Source: Brevundimonas sp. LM2
GTDB lineage: Bacteria; Pseudomonadota; Alphaproteobacteria; Caulobacterales; Caulobacteraceae
Assembly (NCBI RefSeq): GCF_002002865.1
Contig: NZ_CP019508.1
Coordinates: forward strand, 2,646,501 to 2,710,500
Length of the DNA stretch: 64,000 nucleotides
Reading direction: 5' to 3'
Below the pieces are notes generated by a model, which saw only the letters and a list, made by a program, of their open reading frames with translations, had not been told where the DNA came from and made no database searches. The position numbers and the translations under genes are program-made. Of the stretch, positions 42,553 to 51,182 are shown one piece after another. Position 1 is the stretch's first letter; every line of letters starts with the position of its first letter.

Positions 42553-43716
42553 TCAAACGAGCCCTGACAGGGTCGGGGCCTCGGCCCCGCTGGTCGGGAA
42601 GACCCGGTCGTCCAGCGCCGCCCGGTCGACCCCCAGGTGATCGCGCAGCACGCCCTTGAACACCGAGCGCACATCCAGCGTAGGGGCCAGGTCCCGCCCC
42701 TCGAACAGACGCGGCTCGGCCAGGGTCGGCCAGTCGCCGATCATGCCGCCGGGTTTCAGCGCCCCGCCGGCCAGCAGCAGGGCCGAGCCCGTGCCATGGT
42801 CGGTGCCGGCGGTGCCGTTGGCCCGGGCGGTGCGGCCGAACTCGGTGGCGATCACCATCACCGTCCGGCTCCAGCTCTCGCCCAGACCGGTGCGCAGGCC
42901 CGACACCACCTGATCCAGCCCGGTCAGACGCGCCTGCAGCTGGCCGACCTGACGCACATGGGTGTCCCAGCCGTCGATCGACAGGGCGACGACATCGGCG
43001 CCGTCCGGCCCCGTCATCAGCCGGGCGACCGCCTGGCCCAGACCGGCGACGTCGTTGCGACCCAGGCGGGTCTCGCCGCCCGTCGCCATGGCCTGGGCCT
43101 CCGTCTGCAGGCCCGCCGCCAGATTGCCGGCCAGCAGGGGGTCCTCGACGTAGAGGTCCTGCAGAAGGGAGGCGAGCCGATCCTCGGCGCCGGTCCTGCC
43201 GCCCGGCGACCAGCTGGACGTCGGCGACGCCCCGCGCAGGATCAGGGGGGTCTGCGCCCCGATCGAAAGGCCCTTCAGCCCGCCGGTGGCCGCCAGCGCC
43301 CGGTTCAGCCAGCCGTCGGTCTGCGACCTCAGCCCCTCCCCGCCGTTCTCCAGAACATCCTGGGCGTCGAAATGGGAGCGGACGCGGACCGGGATGGCGA
43401 CCGCCGGGGCGAACCGCATCTGGCCCTGGCCATGCAGGGCGTGCAGCCCGGCCAGGGCGGGGTGCAGGCCGAACCCGTCGGACAGGGCCAGGCTGTCCTC
43501 GATCGCCAGGGCGGCGCGCAGGGGGCGATAGTCGGGGTCGTTGGTCGGCACCACGACGGACAGCCCGTCCATGGCCCCCCGGGCGATGACGACCACCAGC
43601 TTGTTTCTGGGACCGGCGGCGCTCTGCGCCCCGGCCCGCCCGGCGAAGGCCAGGCTGACGCCGGCGGCCGAAGCCCCCAGCAGAAGACGACGGGTGAGAT
43701 CGAGGGAACGGGTCAT
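42553..43716 (-). CDS. DUF1501 domain-containing secreted protein
   Basis: A 387-residue protein with a twin-arginine signal (LTRRLLLGASAAGVSLAFAG). The family is related to the sulfatase/alkaline phosphatase fold. Motifs include VVVIARGAMDGLSVVVP, IDGWDTHVRQ and ATEFGRTARANGTAGTDHG, which hold the presumed metal ligands. Its start overlaps the stop of the DUF1800 gene by four bases (ATGA). DUF1800/DUF1501 pairs are common but their function is unknown. The start at MTRSL was taken for this overlap and for the signal. Confidence 0.87.
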   Translation of the reverse strand: MTRSLDLTRRLLLGASAAGVSLAFAGRAGAQSAAGPRNKLVVVIARGAMDGLSVVVPTNDPDYRPLRAALAIEDSLALSDGFGLHPALAGLHALHGQGQMRFAPAVAIPVRVRSHFDAQDVLENGGEGLRSQTDGWLNRALAATGGLKGLSIGAQTPLILRGASPTSSWSPGGRTGAEDRLASLLQDLYVEDPLLAGNLAAGLQTEAQAMATGGETRLGRNDVAGLGQAVARLMTGPDGADVVALSIDGWDTHVRQVGQLQARLTGLDQVVSGLRTGLGESWSRTVMVIATEFGRTARANGTAGTDHGTGSALLLAGGALKPGGMIGDWPTLAEPRLFEGRDLAPTLDVRSVFKGVLRDHLGVDRAALDDRVFPTSGAEAPTLSGLV

Positions 43717-45203
43717 CGGCGCTGGAACTCCGGCGACATGAGGAACAGGGTGAGGGCTTCGGGGCGGCTCTCGGCCCGGGCCACGGCCAGGCGGGTCCGC
43801 TCGCCCAGACGCGGCCCCAGGGCGGACAGGGCGACGTCGCTGGGGCCGACGTCCGGAACCAGGGCGGCCGCCGTCCGCGCCCAGTCCAGCCGCTTGACCA
43901 GGGCATCGGGCCCCGCCCAGTCGGCGGCGGTGTCCGGCCAACCCTCGGGCGAGGGCGGGCTCAGGGGCACCTGACCCATCGCGACCAGGGCCTGACGCAG
44001 GGGTTGCGGCTGACGGGGCTCGCTGCCGAAGGCGCGATGGGCCGAGACGACGAACTCATAGGGGGTCTTGATCTTGGCCGGCGCGGGCCCCCAGGCCTCG
44101 GGGGCCGCGACGAGGGCGCGCGCGACCCCCGCCAGGTCGCCGCCGGAGGTCGTCCACGCCCGCTCCAGCGCCGTCACCAGCCCCGGCGGCGGGTCATCGG
44201 CGACGAAATGGACGGCGATCTTGCGCGCCAGACGACGTCCGGTCTCCGGGTGGTTGGCCAGGTCCTTCAGGATCGCCTCGCCCTGCCCGAGACCGGTCTC
44301 CGGATAGGGCCGGCCGAGCACCGTCCGCGCGCCGGGCTCATGCACCGCCGGGCGGTAGACGAAGCCGTTGCGCCCCGCTGCCACCGCACCAACGCGCGCC
44401 CGGCCCCGGCCCGGCCCGGCACCCGCGCCGTCCCGCGGCGCCGGGATCGACCAGCCGGTCAGGGCGCGCGCGAACTCCGTCACATCGGCCTGGCTGTAGC
44501 CGGCCGCCGACCCCACGGTGTGCAGCTCCAGGATCTCGCGGGCCAGGTTCTCGTTCAGCCCGGCGTTGCGCCGCTGCCCCGCGAGGCTGTTCGGCCCGAT
44601 CGACTGGGCCTGGTCCAGGTACAGCAGCATGGCCGGATGCTGTTCGGCCGCCAGGGTCAGGGTCTCGAACCGTCCGAACACATGCGGGCGGATCGCCTCG
44701 CGCTCATAGGCGTCCAGAAAGATCGCCGACTGGAACTTGGTCGCCGACGCGGTGAAGTGATTGGCCCAGAACAGGGCCCAGCGCTCGGCGAACCCGTCGG
44801 GTGTCGTGGCCCCCAGCCGCGCCCGCGCCAGAAAGGCCGCGTTGGCGGTCCGGGTCAGGGCCTGACGGCTTTCACGACGCGGATCGGCCGGTGAGGGCTC
44901 CGCCGGCCCCTGCATCGCCATGCCCTCCAGCGCCTCCGGCGCCTCGGGCTGCGACGCGGCCCCGGCCTCGCGCCGGGGGATGCGCCGATCCTGGCTGACC
45001 TGGCGATAGGCCAGATAGGCCCGCACCTGATCGTCCGACGAGGGGAAGGGCCCCTCGGCGACCGGCGCGCCCGACGGCCGGATCTGCGCCTCCAGCCACC
45101 CGCGCGGGTCAGCGCCGACACGGTCGATCTCGCCCGGCCGCGCGCCCATCCCGAACCGCGTCACGGCGATGGCGGCGTTCAGGGTCTTGGAGTCCTGCGA
45201 CAT
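43713..45203 (-). CDS. DUF1800 domain-containing protein
   Basis: A 496-residue protein with LARILGATTPDG-like, AERWALFWANHFTAS, NENLAREILELHTVG and ARALTGWSI segments that define DUF1800. It has no obvious signal peptide, starting MSQDSKTLNAAIAVTRFGMG. It is cotranscribed with the DUF1501 gene. The pair is thought to act together, in an unknown role outside the cytoplasm. An acidic, proline-rich insertion occurs around residues 85-120. Confidence 0.85.
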   Translation of the reverse strand: MSQDSKTLNAAIAVTRFGMGARPGEIDRVGADPRGWLEAQIRPSGAPVAEGPFPSSDDQVRAYLAYRQVSQDRRIPRREAGAASQPEAPEALEGMAMQGPAEPSPADPRRESRQALTRTANAAFLARARLGATTPDGFAERWALFWANHFTASATKFQSAIFLDAYEREAIRPHVFGRFETLTLAAEQHPAMLLYLDQAQSIGPNSLAGQRRNAGLNENLAREILELHTVGSAAGYSQADVTEFARALTGWSIPAPRDGAGAGPGRGRARVGAVAAGRNGFVYRPAVHEPGARTVLGRPYPETGLGQGEAILKDLANHPETGRRLARKIAVHFVADDPPPGLVTALERAWTTSGGDLAGVARALVAAPEAWGPAPAKIKTPYEFVVSAHRAFGSEPRQPQPLRQALVAMGQVPLSPPSPEGWPDTAADWAGPDALVKRLDWARTAAALVPDVGPSDVALSALGPRLGERTRLAVARAESRPEALTLFLMSPEFQRR

Positions 45204-45328
45204 GTCTCGTGTCCGATCTGCGCCCCGCCTCCTCCAACGGCGCGCCTTCCGGAATCCGTCGCCCGCCCGGATCAGGCGATGCTCCCCGGACCCATGGAGG
45301 GAGCCGCCATCGGGCTCACCGACGACCG

Positions 45329-45616
45329 CTAGCGGCCGGTGCGATCGCCCCGTCTGTGCACCGTGCCATCCTTCGACAGGGCCTCGAACGACGGCTTGTC
45401 GATGTTCCGGAACTCGCCGGTCCGGTCCCAGTCCCAGTCGAACGAGACCCGCTCGCCCTTGTGGGCGAACTTGCCGGACCAGTGGGCGAAGAACGAATAT
45501 TTGTCGCCGCCGATGATGATCACGTGCCGATGCAGCGCGGTCTCGTTGCCGTCCGGTCGGGGGGGTTCCTCGAGATAGGTATTGTAGGCGTGGAAGCCCG
45601 ATTTCTCGATCCGCAT
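45329..45616 (-). CDS. Conserved hypothetical protein downstream of tgt
   Basis: A 95-residue soluble protein starting MRIEKSGFHAYNTYLEEPPR and containing VIIIGGDKYSFFAHWSGKF. It shows a beta-rich pattern with many aromatic residues. No family is recognised. The ATG lies two bases past the tgt stop, so translation is probably coupled to tgt. The 125 bases between it and the DUF1800 gene hold nothing I can identify. Confidence 0.65.
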   Translation of the reverse strand: MRIEKSGFHAYNTYLEEPPRPDGNETALHRHVIIIGGDKYSFFAHWSGKFAHKGERVSFDWDWDRTGEFRNIDKPSFEALSKDGTVHRRGDRTGR

Positions 45617-45618
45617 GG

Positions 45619-46731
45619 TCAGTTCGACACGTGCCGGGCGTGAAACTCGGTCCGCCAGGCCTCGAACCGGCCTTGGGTGATCGCATGGCGCATGGCCGCC
45701 GTCAGGGCCTGGTAGAAGGCGATGTTGTGCCAGCTCAGCAGGGTCTTGCCCAGGATCTCGTCGGCCCGGATCAGGTGGTGCAGATAGGCCTTGGACGTCT
45801 GCGACGACGCCGGACAGTCGATCGTCGGGTCCAGCGGCGTCCGGTCCTCGGCGAATTTCGCGTTCTTCAGATTGATCGGCCCGTCCCAGGTCCAGGCCTG
45901 GCCATGCCGCCCCGCCCGCGTCGGCAGCACGCAGTCGAACATGTCGACGCCGCGCCACACCGCCTCGACCAGGTCGACCGGCTTGCCCACCCCCATCAGA
46001 TAGCGCGGCCGGTCGGCGGGCAGCATGTCGGGCGCATAGTCCAGCACCTCGCACATGGCCGCATGCCCCTCCCCCACCGCCAGGCCGCCGATGGCATAGC
46101 CGTCGAAGCCGATCTCGATCAGCCGCTCGGACGACTCGCGGCGGAGGTTCTCGAACGTCGAGCCCTGCTGGATGCCGAACAGGCCCTGCGTCTCCCGCGT
46201 CCCGAACGCCGCCTTGGACCGCGCGCCCCAGCGGGCCGACAGCTCCATCGCCGCACGGGCGCGCGGCTCCTCGGCCGGCCAGGCGACGCATTCGTCCAGC
46301 TGCATGGAGATGTCGGCCCCGATCCGGTCGGCCTGGATCTCGATCGACCGCTCGGGCGACAGCACGTGTTTGGACCCGTCGATATGGCTGGAGAAGGTCA
46401 CCGCCTCCTCCTTCACCTTGGAGATCCCGGCCAGGGACATGACCTGGAACCCGCCCGAATCGGTCAGGATCGGCTTGTCCCACCCCATGAAGGCGTGCAG
46501 CCCGCCCAGCCGCTCCATCCGCTCGGGCCCCGGGCGCAGCATCAGGTGATAGGTGTTGCCCAGGATGATGTCGGCCCCGGTCGCCTTGACCTGGTCCACG
46601 CTCATCGCCTTGACCGTCGCCGCCGTGCCCACGGGCATGAAGGCGGGGGTCCGGATGTCGCCGCGCGCCGTGGTCAGCACCCCGGTGCGGGCGCGACCTT
46701 CGGTCGCCGTCAGGGTGAAGGGAAAGGGCAA
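45619..46731 (-). CDS. tgt: Queuine tRNA-ribosyltransferase
   Basis: A 370-residue TIM-barrel enzyme. It has [12 protein letters not shown] with the catalytic Asp, [14 protein letters not shown], and [15 protein letters not shown] with the guanine-pocket Asp. It exchanges guanine-34 for preQ1 in tRNAs with GUN anticodons. The start is uncertain: a TTG at 46731 with GGAG nine bases ahead gives the usual length and N-terminus ([10 protein letters not shown]), while an ATG at 46800 would add 23 non-conserved residues. At the zinc site, the sequence [19 protein letters not shown] keeps one cysteine and the His, but lacks the other two cysteines of the E. coli enzyme. Confidence 0.93.
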   Translation of the reverse strand: MPFPFTLTATEGRARTGVLTTARGDIRTPAFMPVGTAATVKAMSVDQVKATGADIILGNTYHLMLRPGPERMERLGGLHAFMGWDKPILTDSGGFQVMSLAGISKVKEEAVTFSSHIDGSKHVLSPERSIEIQADRIGADISMQLDECVAWPAEEPRARAAMELSARWGARSKAAFGTRETQGLFGIQQGSTFENLRRESSERLIEIGFDGYAIGGLAVGEGHAAMCEVLDYAPDMLPADRPRYLMGVGKPVDLVEAVWRGVDMFDCVLPTRAGRHGQAWTWDGPINLKNAKFAEDRTPLDPTIDCPASSQTSKAYLHHLIRADEILGKTLLSWHNIAFYQALTAAMRHAITQGRFEAWRTEFHARHVSN

Positions 46732-46849
46732 GGCGGGCGGCTCCGGCAAAGGGGGCGCATATAGGCCTGGCGCTCGGGCCTGGAAAGCGGGCGCGACCAT
46801 CCCAGCTTCGCAGCGCCGAAGGCAAACCATCTGACGCTGTGCGTGCACC

Positions 46850-46956
46850 GGTTCATCACAACGAGCACAACGCAAGGCACAGCGGGAGCCCGTTTGCGGA
46901 TGCAACGACGTCCTCGCCGTGTTCGTTGTGCCTCGCCGTGTCCGCTGTGATGAAAC
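46850..46956. repeat. Inverted-repeat element, GGTTCATCACA family, copy 2
   Basis: The left end GGTTCATCACAACGAGCACA and right end TGTCCGCTGTGATGAAAC form an imperfect inverted repeat related to the element at 27167-27376. It lies between tgt and the atp operon promoter. It is non-coding and shorter than the other copy. Confidence 0.55.
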
Positions 46957-47030
46957 GCCGCGCGCTCCCGCGCGCTTGGACATGCATAAAACTTCACAAA
47001 TTCAATGCGCTAGCAATCCGTCCTCCCGCC

Positions 47031-47057
47031 TTGACCTTCTCGCCCCTCGCCTATAGG
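47031..47057 (+). promoter_or_regulatory. Putative housekeeping promoter of the atp operon
   Basis: TTGACCT is followed after 12 bases by CCTATAGG, close to the Caulobacter sigma-73 consensus (TTGACGS, 10-14 bases, GCTANAWC). It lies 80 bases upstream of the atpI start with no intervening gene. Assigned by eye. Confidence 0.5.
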
Positions 47058-47136
47058 TTCCGCGCCGAATTCAGACCCCGTCGGGGCCCGCAAATCCATG
47101 CGTGGCCGAGCCGGGGTCGAACGTCAAAAAAAGCCC

Positions 47137-47496
47137 ATGTCCCTGCCCCCGGAATCGCGCGAAGAGGCGATCAAACGCCTCACCGAAAGCGCATCCGCTC
47201 TGGAGGCGAGGACCACCCGCGAGTTTTCTCAGGAGACGGCGGGTCATGCGGCGGCCAGTGAGGCGTGGCGGATCATCGCCGACCTTCTGGGCGGCGTGTT
47301 CGTCGGGCTGGCGCTCGGAGCCGTGGTGGATTGGTACTTCAAGACCAATCCCTGGGGTTTGATCGGCGGGGTCCTTCTGGGCTTCGCCATTTCGATTTGG
47401 ATGGCCTGGCGCACCGCTCAGCGGATCATGGCCAAGGCGAAGGCAGGCGGAGCGGAACCGAAGTCGGTGCCCTTCGACGAGGATGAAGAAGACTGA
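47137..47496 (+). CDS. atpI: ATP synthase protein I (AtpI)
   Basis: A 119-residue protein. A charged N-terminus is followed by two transmembrane helices (about residues 47-65 and 74-92) with the WYFKTNPWGLIGGVLLGFA turn. AtpI-type proteins assist c-ring assembly. It begins the F0 operon 3 bases ahead of atpB. The ATG at 47137 is used because the longer upstream frame is not conserved. Confidence 0.85.
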   Translation: MSLPPESREEAIKRLTESASALEARTTREFSQETAGHAAASEAWRIIADLLGGVFVGLALGAVVDWYFKTNPWGLIGGVLLGFAISIWMAWRTAQRIMAKAKAGGAEPKSVPFDEDEED

Positions 47497-47499
47497 CGC

Positions 47500-48288
47500 A
47501 TGGCTGATCCGATCCACCAGTTCCAGGTCGTGCCTCTGGTCGATTTCGGCCAGGTCACCCTGCCGTTCATCGGCACCCAGCAGATCGCCTTCACCAATTC
47601 GCACCTGGCGATGACGATCGCCTTCGTGGCCGTGGTCCTGTTCCTGCAGGTCGTGACCGCCGGGGCCAAGGTCGTCCCGGGCCGGCTCCAGGCCGTGGGC
47701 GAACAGATGTTCGGCATGATCGACGGCGTCACCGACTCCATCATCGGCCATGAGGGCCGCAAATATTTCCCCTTCGTCTTCACCCTGTTCACCCTGATCC
47801 TGGGCATGAACCTGCTGGGCATGTTCCTGTCCTTCACCGCCACCTCGCAGCTGGCCGTGACCATGACCTTCGCCCTGCTGACCATCCTGCTGGTCGTCGG
47901 CATCGGCATCGGCAAGCACGGGCTGAAGTTCTTCCTGCTGTTCTGGCCGTCCAGCGCGCCCCTGGTGCTGCGCCCCGTGGTCGGCGCGATCGAGTTCCTG
48001 TCCTTCCTGCTCCGCCCGGTGACCCTGGCGCTGCGTCTGTTCGGCAACATGCTGGGCGGCCACGTGGCGCTGAAGATCTTCGCCGGCTTCGTCGTCAGCC
48101 TGGGGGCCATGGCCTTCGCCGGCGAGGGCCTGGGCCTGTTCGCCCTGCCGATCGCGGCCCTGTCGATGACCATGGTCGTCGCCCTGACCGCCCTGGAGTT
48201 CCTCGTGGCCTTCCTGCAGGCCTTCGTGTTCGCCGTTTTGGCCGCCATCTATCTCAATGATGTGGTCAACCTGGGCCATGGCCACTAA
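47500..48288 (+). CDS. atpB: F0F1 ATP synthase subunit a
   Basis: A 262-residue membrane subunit. The helix LRPVTLALRLFGNMLGGHVALK holds the essential Arg that faces the c-ring. The N-terminus is IHQFQVVPLVDFG. It forms the proton half-channels. A typical alphaproteobacterial gene order (I-B-E-F'-F) supports the call. Confidence 0.95.
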   Translation: MADPIHQFQVVPLVDFGQVTLPFIGTQQIAFTNSHLAMTIAFVAVVLFLQVVTAGAKVVPGRLQAVGEQMFGMIDGVTDSIIGHEGRKYFPFVFTLFTLILGMNLLGMFLSFTATSQLAVTMTFALLTILLVVGIGIGKHGLKFFLLFWPSSAPLVLRPVVGAIEFLSFLLRPVTLALRLFGNMLGGHVALKIFAGFVVSLGAMAFAGEGLGLFALPIAALSMTMVVALTALEFLVAFLQAFVFAVLAAIYLNDVVNLGHGH

Positions 48289-48347
48289 GGCCGGTCCCAG
48301 TCCTTTCACCCCAACCCTGAACCCCTCAGAAAACTAGGAATATAATC

Positions 48348-48572
48348 ATGGAAGCTGAAGCCGCCAAGTACATCGGCGCCGGCCTGGCCACCCTCGGCAT
48401 GATCGGCTCCGCCATCGGCGTGGGCAACATCTTCGCCAACTTCCTCAACGGGGCCCTGCGCAACCCGTCGGCCGCTGGCTCGCAAGTCGGCAACCTGTTC
48501 GTGGGCGCGGCTCTGGCCGAAGCCCTGGGCATCCTGGCCTTCGTGCTCGGCATCCTGATCCTCAACGCCTAA
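48348..48572 (+). CDS. atpE: F0F1 ATP synthase subunit c
   Basis: A 74-residue hairpin of two membrane helices joined by a polar loop (RNPSAA). The proton-binding carboxylate is Glu in [13 protein letters not shown]. It forms the rotor ring. A stable RNA hairpin follows before the b' gene, which may help raise c-subunit yield. Confidence 0.95.
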   Translation: MEAEAAKYIGAGLATLGMIGSAIGVGNIFANFLNGALRNPSAAGSQVGNLFVGAALAEALGILAFVLGILILNA

Positions 48573-48592
48573 GACTTTCTAGGCGTCACAGC

Positions 48593-48622
48593 GGCGACGT
48601 CCCCGGAAACGGGGGCGTCGCC
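48593..48622 (+). terminator. Intra-operon hairpin between atpE and atpF'
   Basis: GGCGACGTCCCCG and CGGGGGCGTCGCC form a 13-pair stem (one G-T pair) around a GAAA tetraloop, followed by TCTTTG. It looks like a partial terminator or an RNA-stabilising 3' hairpin for the upstream atpE message. Confidence 0.6.
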
Positions 48623-48651
48623 TCTTTGCTGAAACTTCGAAGACGGACACC

Positions 48652-49215
48652 ATGGCCGAGCCCACCACCACCGAAACGCACGGCGAGACCCACGCCTCGA
48701 CCGAAGCCGCGTCGGGCGGCCTGCCCCAGTTCGACACCACCGTCTGGGCCGGACAGATCGTCTATCTGCTGATCCTGTTCTTCGCCCTCTACCTGCTGAT
48801 TTCCAAGGTCTTCGCCCCCCGCATCCGTCGCGTGATGGATGAGCGCGAGGGCTCGATCGGCACCGCCATCGCCACCGCCCGCCAGGTCCAGGCCGAGGCC
48901 GCCGAACAGGCCGCCGCCGCCAAGGCCGAGGTCGACAAGGCCCGCGCCGACGCTCGCGCCGCCTCCGTCGCCGCCAAGGCCCGGATCACCGAAGAGACCA
49001 ACCGCCGCGCCGCCGAGGAAGAGGCCGTCGTCAACGCCCGCATCGCCGAGGCCGAGACCGCCATCGCCCGCACCCGCGACGCCGCCATGACCAATGTCGC
49101 CACGATCGCCTCCGACACCGCCCGCGCGATCGTCGAACGCCTGACCGGCGTGGCCGCGACCCAGGCCGAGGCCGACGCCGCCACGGCCCAGGCCCGCACC
49201 GGAGGAGCCGTCTGA
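48652..49215 (+). CDS. atpF2: F0F1 ATP synthase subunit b'
   Basis: A 187-residue stalk protein. It has a variable N-terminus, one membrane helix near residues 31-51 (IVYLLILFFALYLLI) and a long Ala/Glu/Arg-rich coiled coil. It pairs with subunit b to form the peripheral stalk, as in other alphaproteobacteria and photosynthetic bacteria. Its stop overlaps the b-subunit ATG (TGATG). Confidence 0.92.
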   Translation: MAEPTTTETHGETHASTEAASGGLPQFDTTVWAGQIVYLLILFFALYLLISKVFAPRIRRVMDEREGSIGTAIATARQVQAEAAEQAAAAKAEVDKARADARAASVAAKARITEETNRRAAEEEAVVNARIAEAETAIARTRDAAMTNVATIASDTARAIVERLTGVAATQAEADAATAQARTGGAV

Positions 49216-49727
49216 TGGAATTCTTCAACTCGCATCTCTACGACTTCGCCAACCCCGAGCTGTGGGTTGCCATCGGTCTGGGCATCTTCTTCGCCATCCT
49301 GGCCTTCGTCGGCGTGCCGAAACTGGTCGCGGGCACGCTCGACGCCAAGGCCGCCAAGATCCAGGGCGAGCTGGACGAGGCCCAGCGTCTGCGCGCCGAG
49401 GCCGAGGCCCTGCTGACCCAGATCCGCGCCGAGAAGGCCGCCGCCGACATCCAGGCGCGCGACATGCTGGCCGCCGCCGAGGCCGACGCCCGCATCCTGG
49501 AAACGGAAGCCAAGGCCAAGCTGGAAGAGACCCTGGCCCGTCGCCAGGCCCTGGCCGAACGCCGCATCGCCTCGGCCGAGGCCCAGGCCTCCGCCGACGT
49601 CAAGGCCGCCGCCGCCGACGTCGCCGCCCAGGCCGCCGAGACCATCCTGGCCGCCCGCCTGGCCGGCCAGGGGTCCGACCCCCTCCTCGACGCCGCCATC
49701 GGCCAGATCGGCACCCGTCTGAACTAA
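49215..49727 (+). CDS. atpF: F0F1 ATP synthase subunit b
   Basis: A 170-residue stalk protein with a short N-terminus, a membrane helix (LWVAIGLGIFFAILAFVGVP) and a coiled-coil tail. It partners the b' subunit and links F0 to F1. It ends the operon. A GC-rich hairpin-prone stretch follows at about 49744-49765. The F1 genes lie elsewhere. Confidence 0.93.
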   Translation: MEFFNSHLYDFANPELWVAIGLGIFFAILAFVGVPKLVAGTLDAKAAKIQGELDEAQRLRAEAEALLTQIRAEKAAADIQARDMLAAAEADARILETEAKAKLEETLARRQALAERRIASAEAQASADVKAAAADVAAQAAETILAARLAGQGSDPLLDAAIGQIGTRLN

Positions 49728-50004
49728 TTCCACGGTCGGGCCCGGGCACCCCGCGCGCCCGGTGCCAAGCCGCGCTGGGAACACGCCGGCCGCCGCGTCG
49801 GTCGACGCACGGTCATCCGCGCCGGTGAGACAATAGAGCGCACCCACTCGCTTCTTAATCGGCGACTCACCGCGATCTGCGCGTCTGGTGGATCGGACCC
49901 CCTCGCGGGTCCGACGACCAGCCAAAGGACGCGCTCCCGTGAGTTTTCTTTCCAAGCCGCCCGCCCACCAGGGCGTTGGGCATCGAAGCGCGGAAGCCGC
50001 TCTG
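49728..50004. other. Intergenic region between the atp operon and cheW
   Basis: No gene is seen. Two hairpin-prone stretches occur: GGCACC...GGTGCC near 49746-49765, which may end the atp operon, and CGGACCC-N6-GGGTCCG at 49894-49913, upstream of the CheW gene. A GTG at 49939 could start a longer CheW protein. Confidence 0.4.
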
Positions 50005-50475
50005 ATGAGCGGCGCCGCCGAACAGATCGAGCTGATCTCCTTCGAGATCGGCGAACAGGAATACTGCATCGACGTTCGGTCGGTGCGTGAGATCCGCGGC
50101 TGGAGCCCGACCACGGCCATGCCTCAGACGCCCGACTACATGCTGGGCGTCATCAACCTGCGCGGCACGGTGATCCCCGTGCTGGACCTGCGCTGCCGCC
50201 TCGGTCTGGGCCCGACCGAGCCCTCGGCGCGCCATGTCATCGTGGTGATCGAGCACGACGCCCGGACGGCCGGGCTTCTGGTCGATGCCGTGCAGGAAAC
50301 CTTCCAGGTCGACGCCGGCCTGCTGCAGGCGGCCCCCACCATGGGCGGTTCCCCCCAGGACCGGCTGGTCGACGCCGTCATCCCGCTCGAGCACCGGATG
50401 CTGAGCCGGCTCGTCGTCGGTTCCCTGTTCCCGGCCGAGGTGCTCCAGGTGTTCGAGGCGCTCGAGCCGGCTTAG
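50005..50475 (+). CDS. cheW: CheW-like chemotaxis coupling protein
   Basis: A 156-residue single CheW domain. It has QIELISFEIGEQEYCIDVRSVREI, MLGVINLRGTVIPVLDLR and a VDAVQETFQVD segment. CheW links chemoreceptors to the CheA kinase. No other chemotaxis gene is near, so it may serve an orphan array. The ATG at 50005 begins the conserved domain; a GTG at 49939 with AGGA ahead would add 22 residues. Confidence 0.9.
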   Translation: MSGAAEQIELISFEIGEQEYCIDVRSVREIRGWSPTTAMPQTPDYMLGVINLRGTVIPVLDLRCRLGLGPTEPSARHVIVVIEHDARTAGLLVDAVQETFQVDAGLLQAAPTMGGSPQDRLVDAVIPLEHRMLSRLVVGSLFPAEVLQVFEALEPA

Positions 50476-50512
50476 GCGATGGAACGGCCAGGGTTCGGCC
50501 GTTCCTCCGACC

Positions 50513-50986
50513 TCAGTGCGCGGGCATCGTCCCGGCCAGGCTGCGCATCGCCCGCTTCTCGCGGCCGAGCAGCCGGGCGTGGACATTGCCCAGCACGATC
50601 CCGAACACGGCGTGGCTGACCAGCATCCAGCCGACCAGACCGAACCCGCCCGTGCCGCTGAACGTCCGGTAGCTGCCGAACAGGAAGACCGCGACCATCA
50701 GGGCCGACCAGGCCCCGACGGCGAAGATGATGCCCCGGCTTTCGGGCGTGGCTCCCGGAAGCCTCTGGTAGAGCAGGCCGAAAAGGCCGCCGAGCACCAC
50801 CGTCCCCGCCACCAGATGGAGGCCCCAGCCCAGCATCAGATTGTCCGGTTGACCGATCAGGGCGGCGAGAAAGAGGGGGAACGGCTCGACCCAGGGGCCG
50901 GCGAACAGATTGACCGCCTCGATCAGCGAGACGGCGACGGTGGCGGCGAAACCCGCGACCATGCCCTTTTGTACGCGTGACATCAT
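50513..50986 (-). CDS. DUF6789-like multi-pass membrane protein
   Basis: A 157-residue protein with four membrane helices. It starts MMSRVQKGMVAGFAATVAVS, a motif typical of small DUF6789-type membrane proteins, and contains a GWGLHLVAG segment and a VSHAVFGIVLGNVHARLL segment. Function is unknown. The ATG pair at 50986/50983 is preferred over an upstream start. It is convergent with cheW. Confidence 0.65.
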   Translation of the reverse strand: MMSRVQKGMVAGFAATVAVSLIEAVNLFAGPWVEPFPLFLAALIGQPDNLMLGWGLHLVAGTVVLGGLFGLLYQRLPGATPESRGIIFAVGAWSALMVAVFLFGSYRTFSGTGGFGLVGWMLVSHAVFGIVLGNVHARLLGREKRAMRSLAGTMPAH

Positions 50987-51182
50987 GACCTTAGCGCCTC
51001 CCAACGCATTGATGGTTCTTTGATAACGCAAGGGCAGGATACGCCTGTTCGGCGACGAATTCACCGACCGCCGTTCACATTGGCGTGCTTCGCAACTGCG
51101 GAAGAACCGCCTTTTGAGTCAGACGCGCCCGGGATCACCTGGGGCCCCCGCCCGTTGAACCGAGCAGACGTAAGGAACGCCC

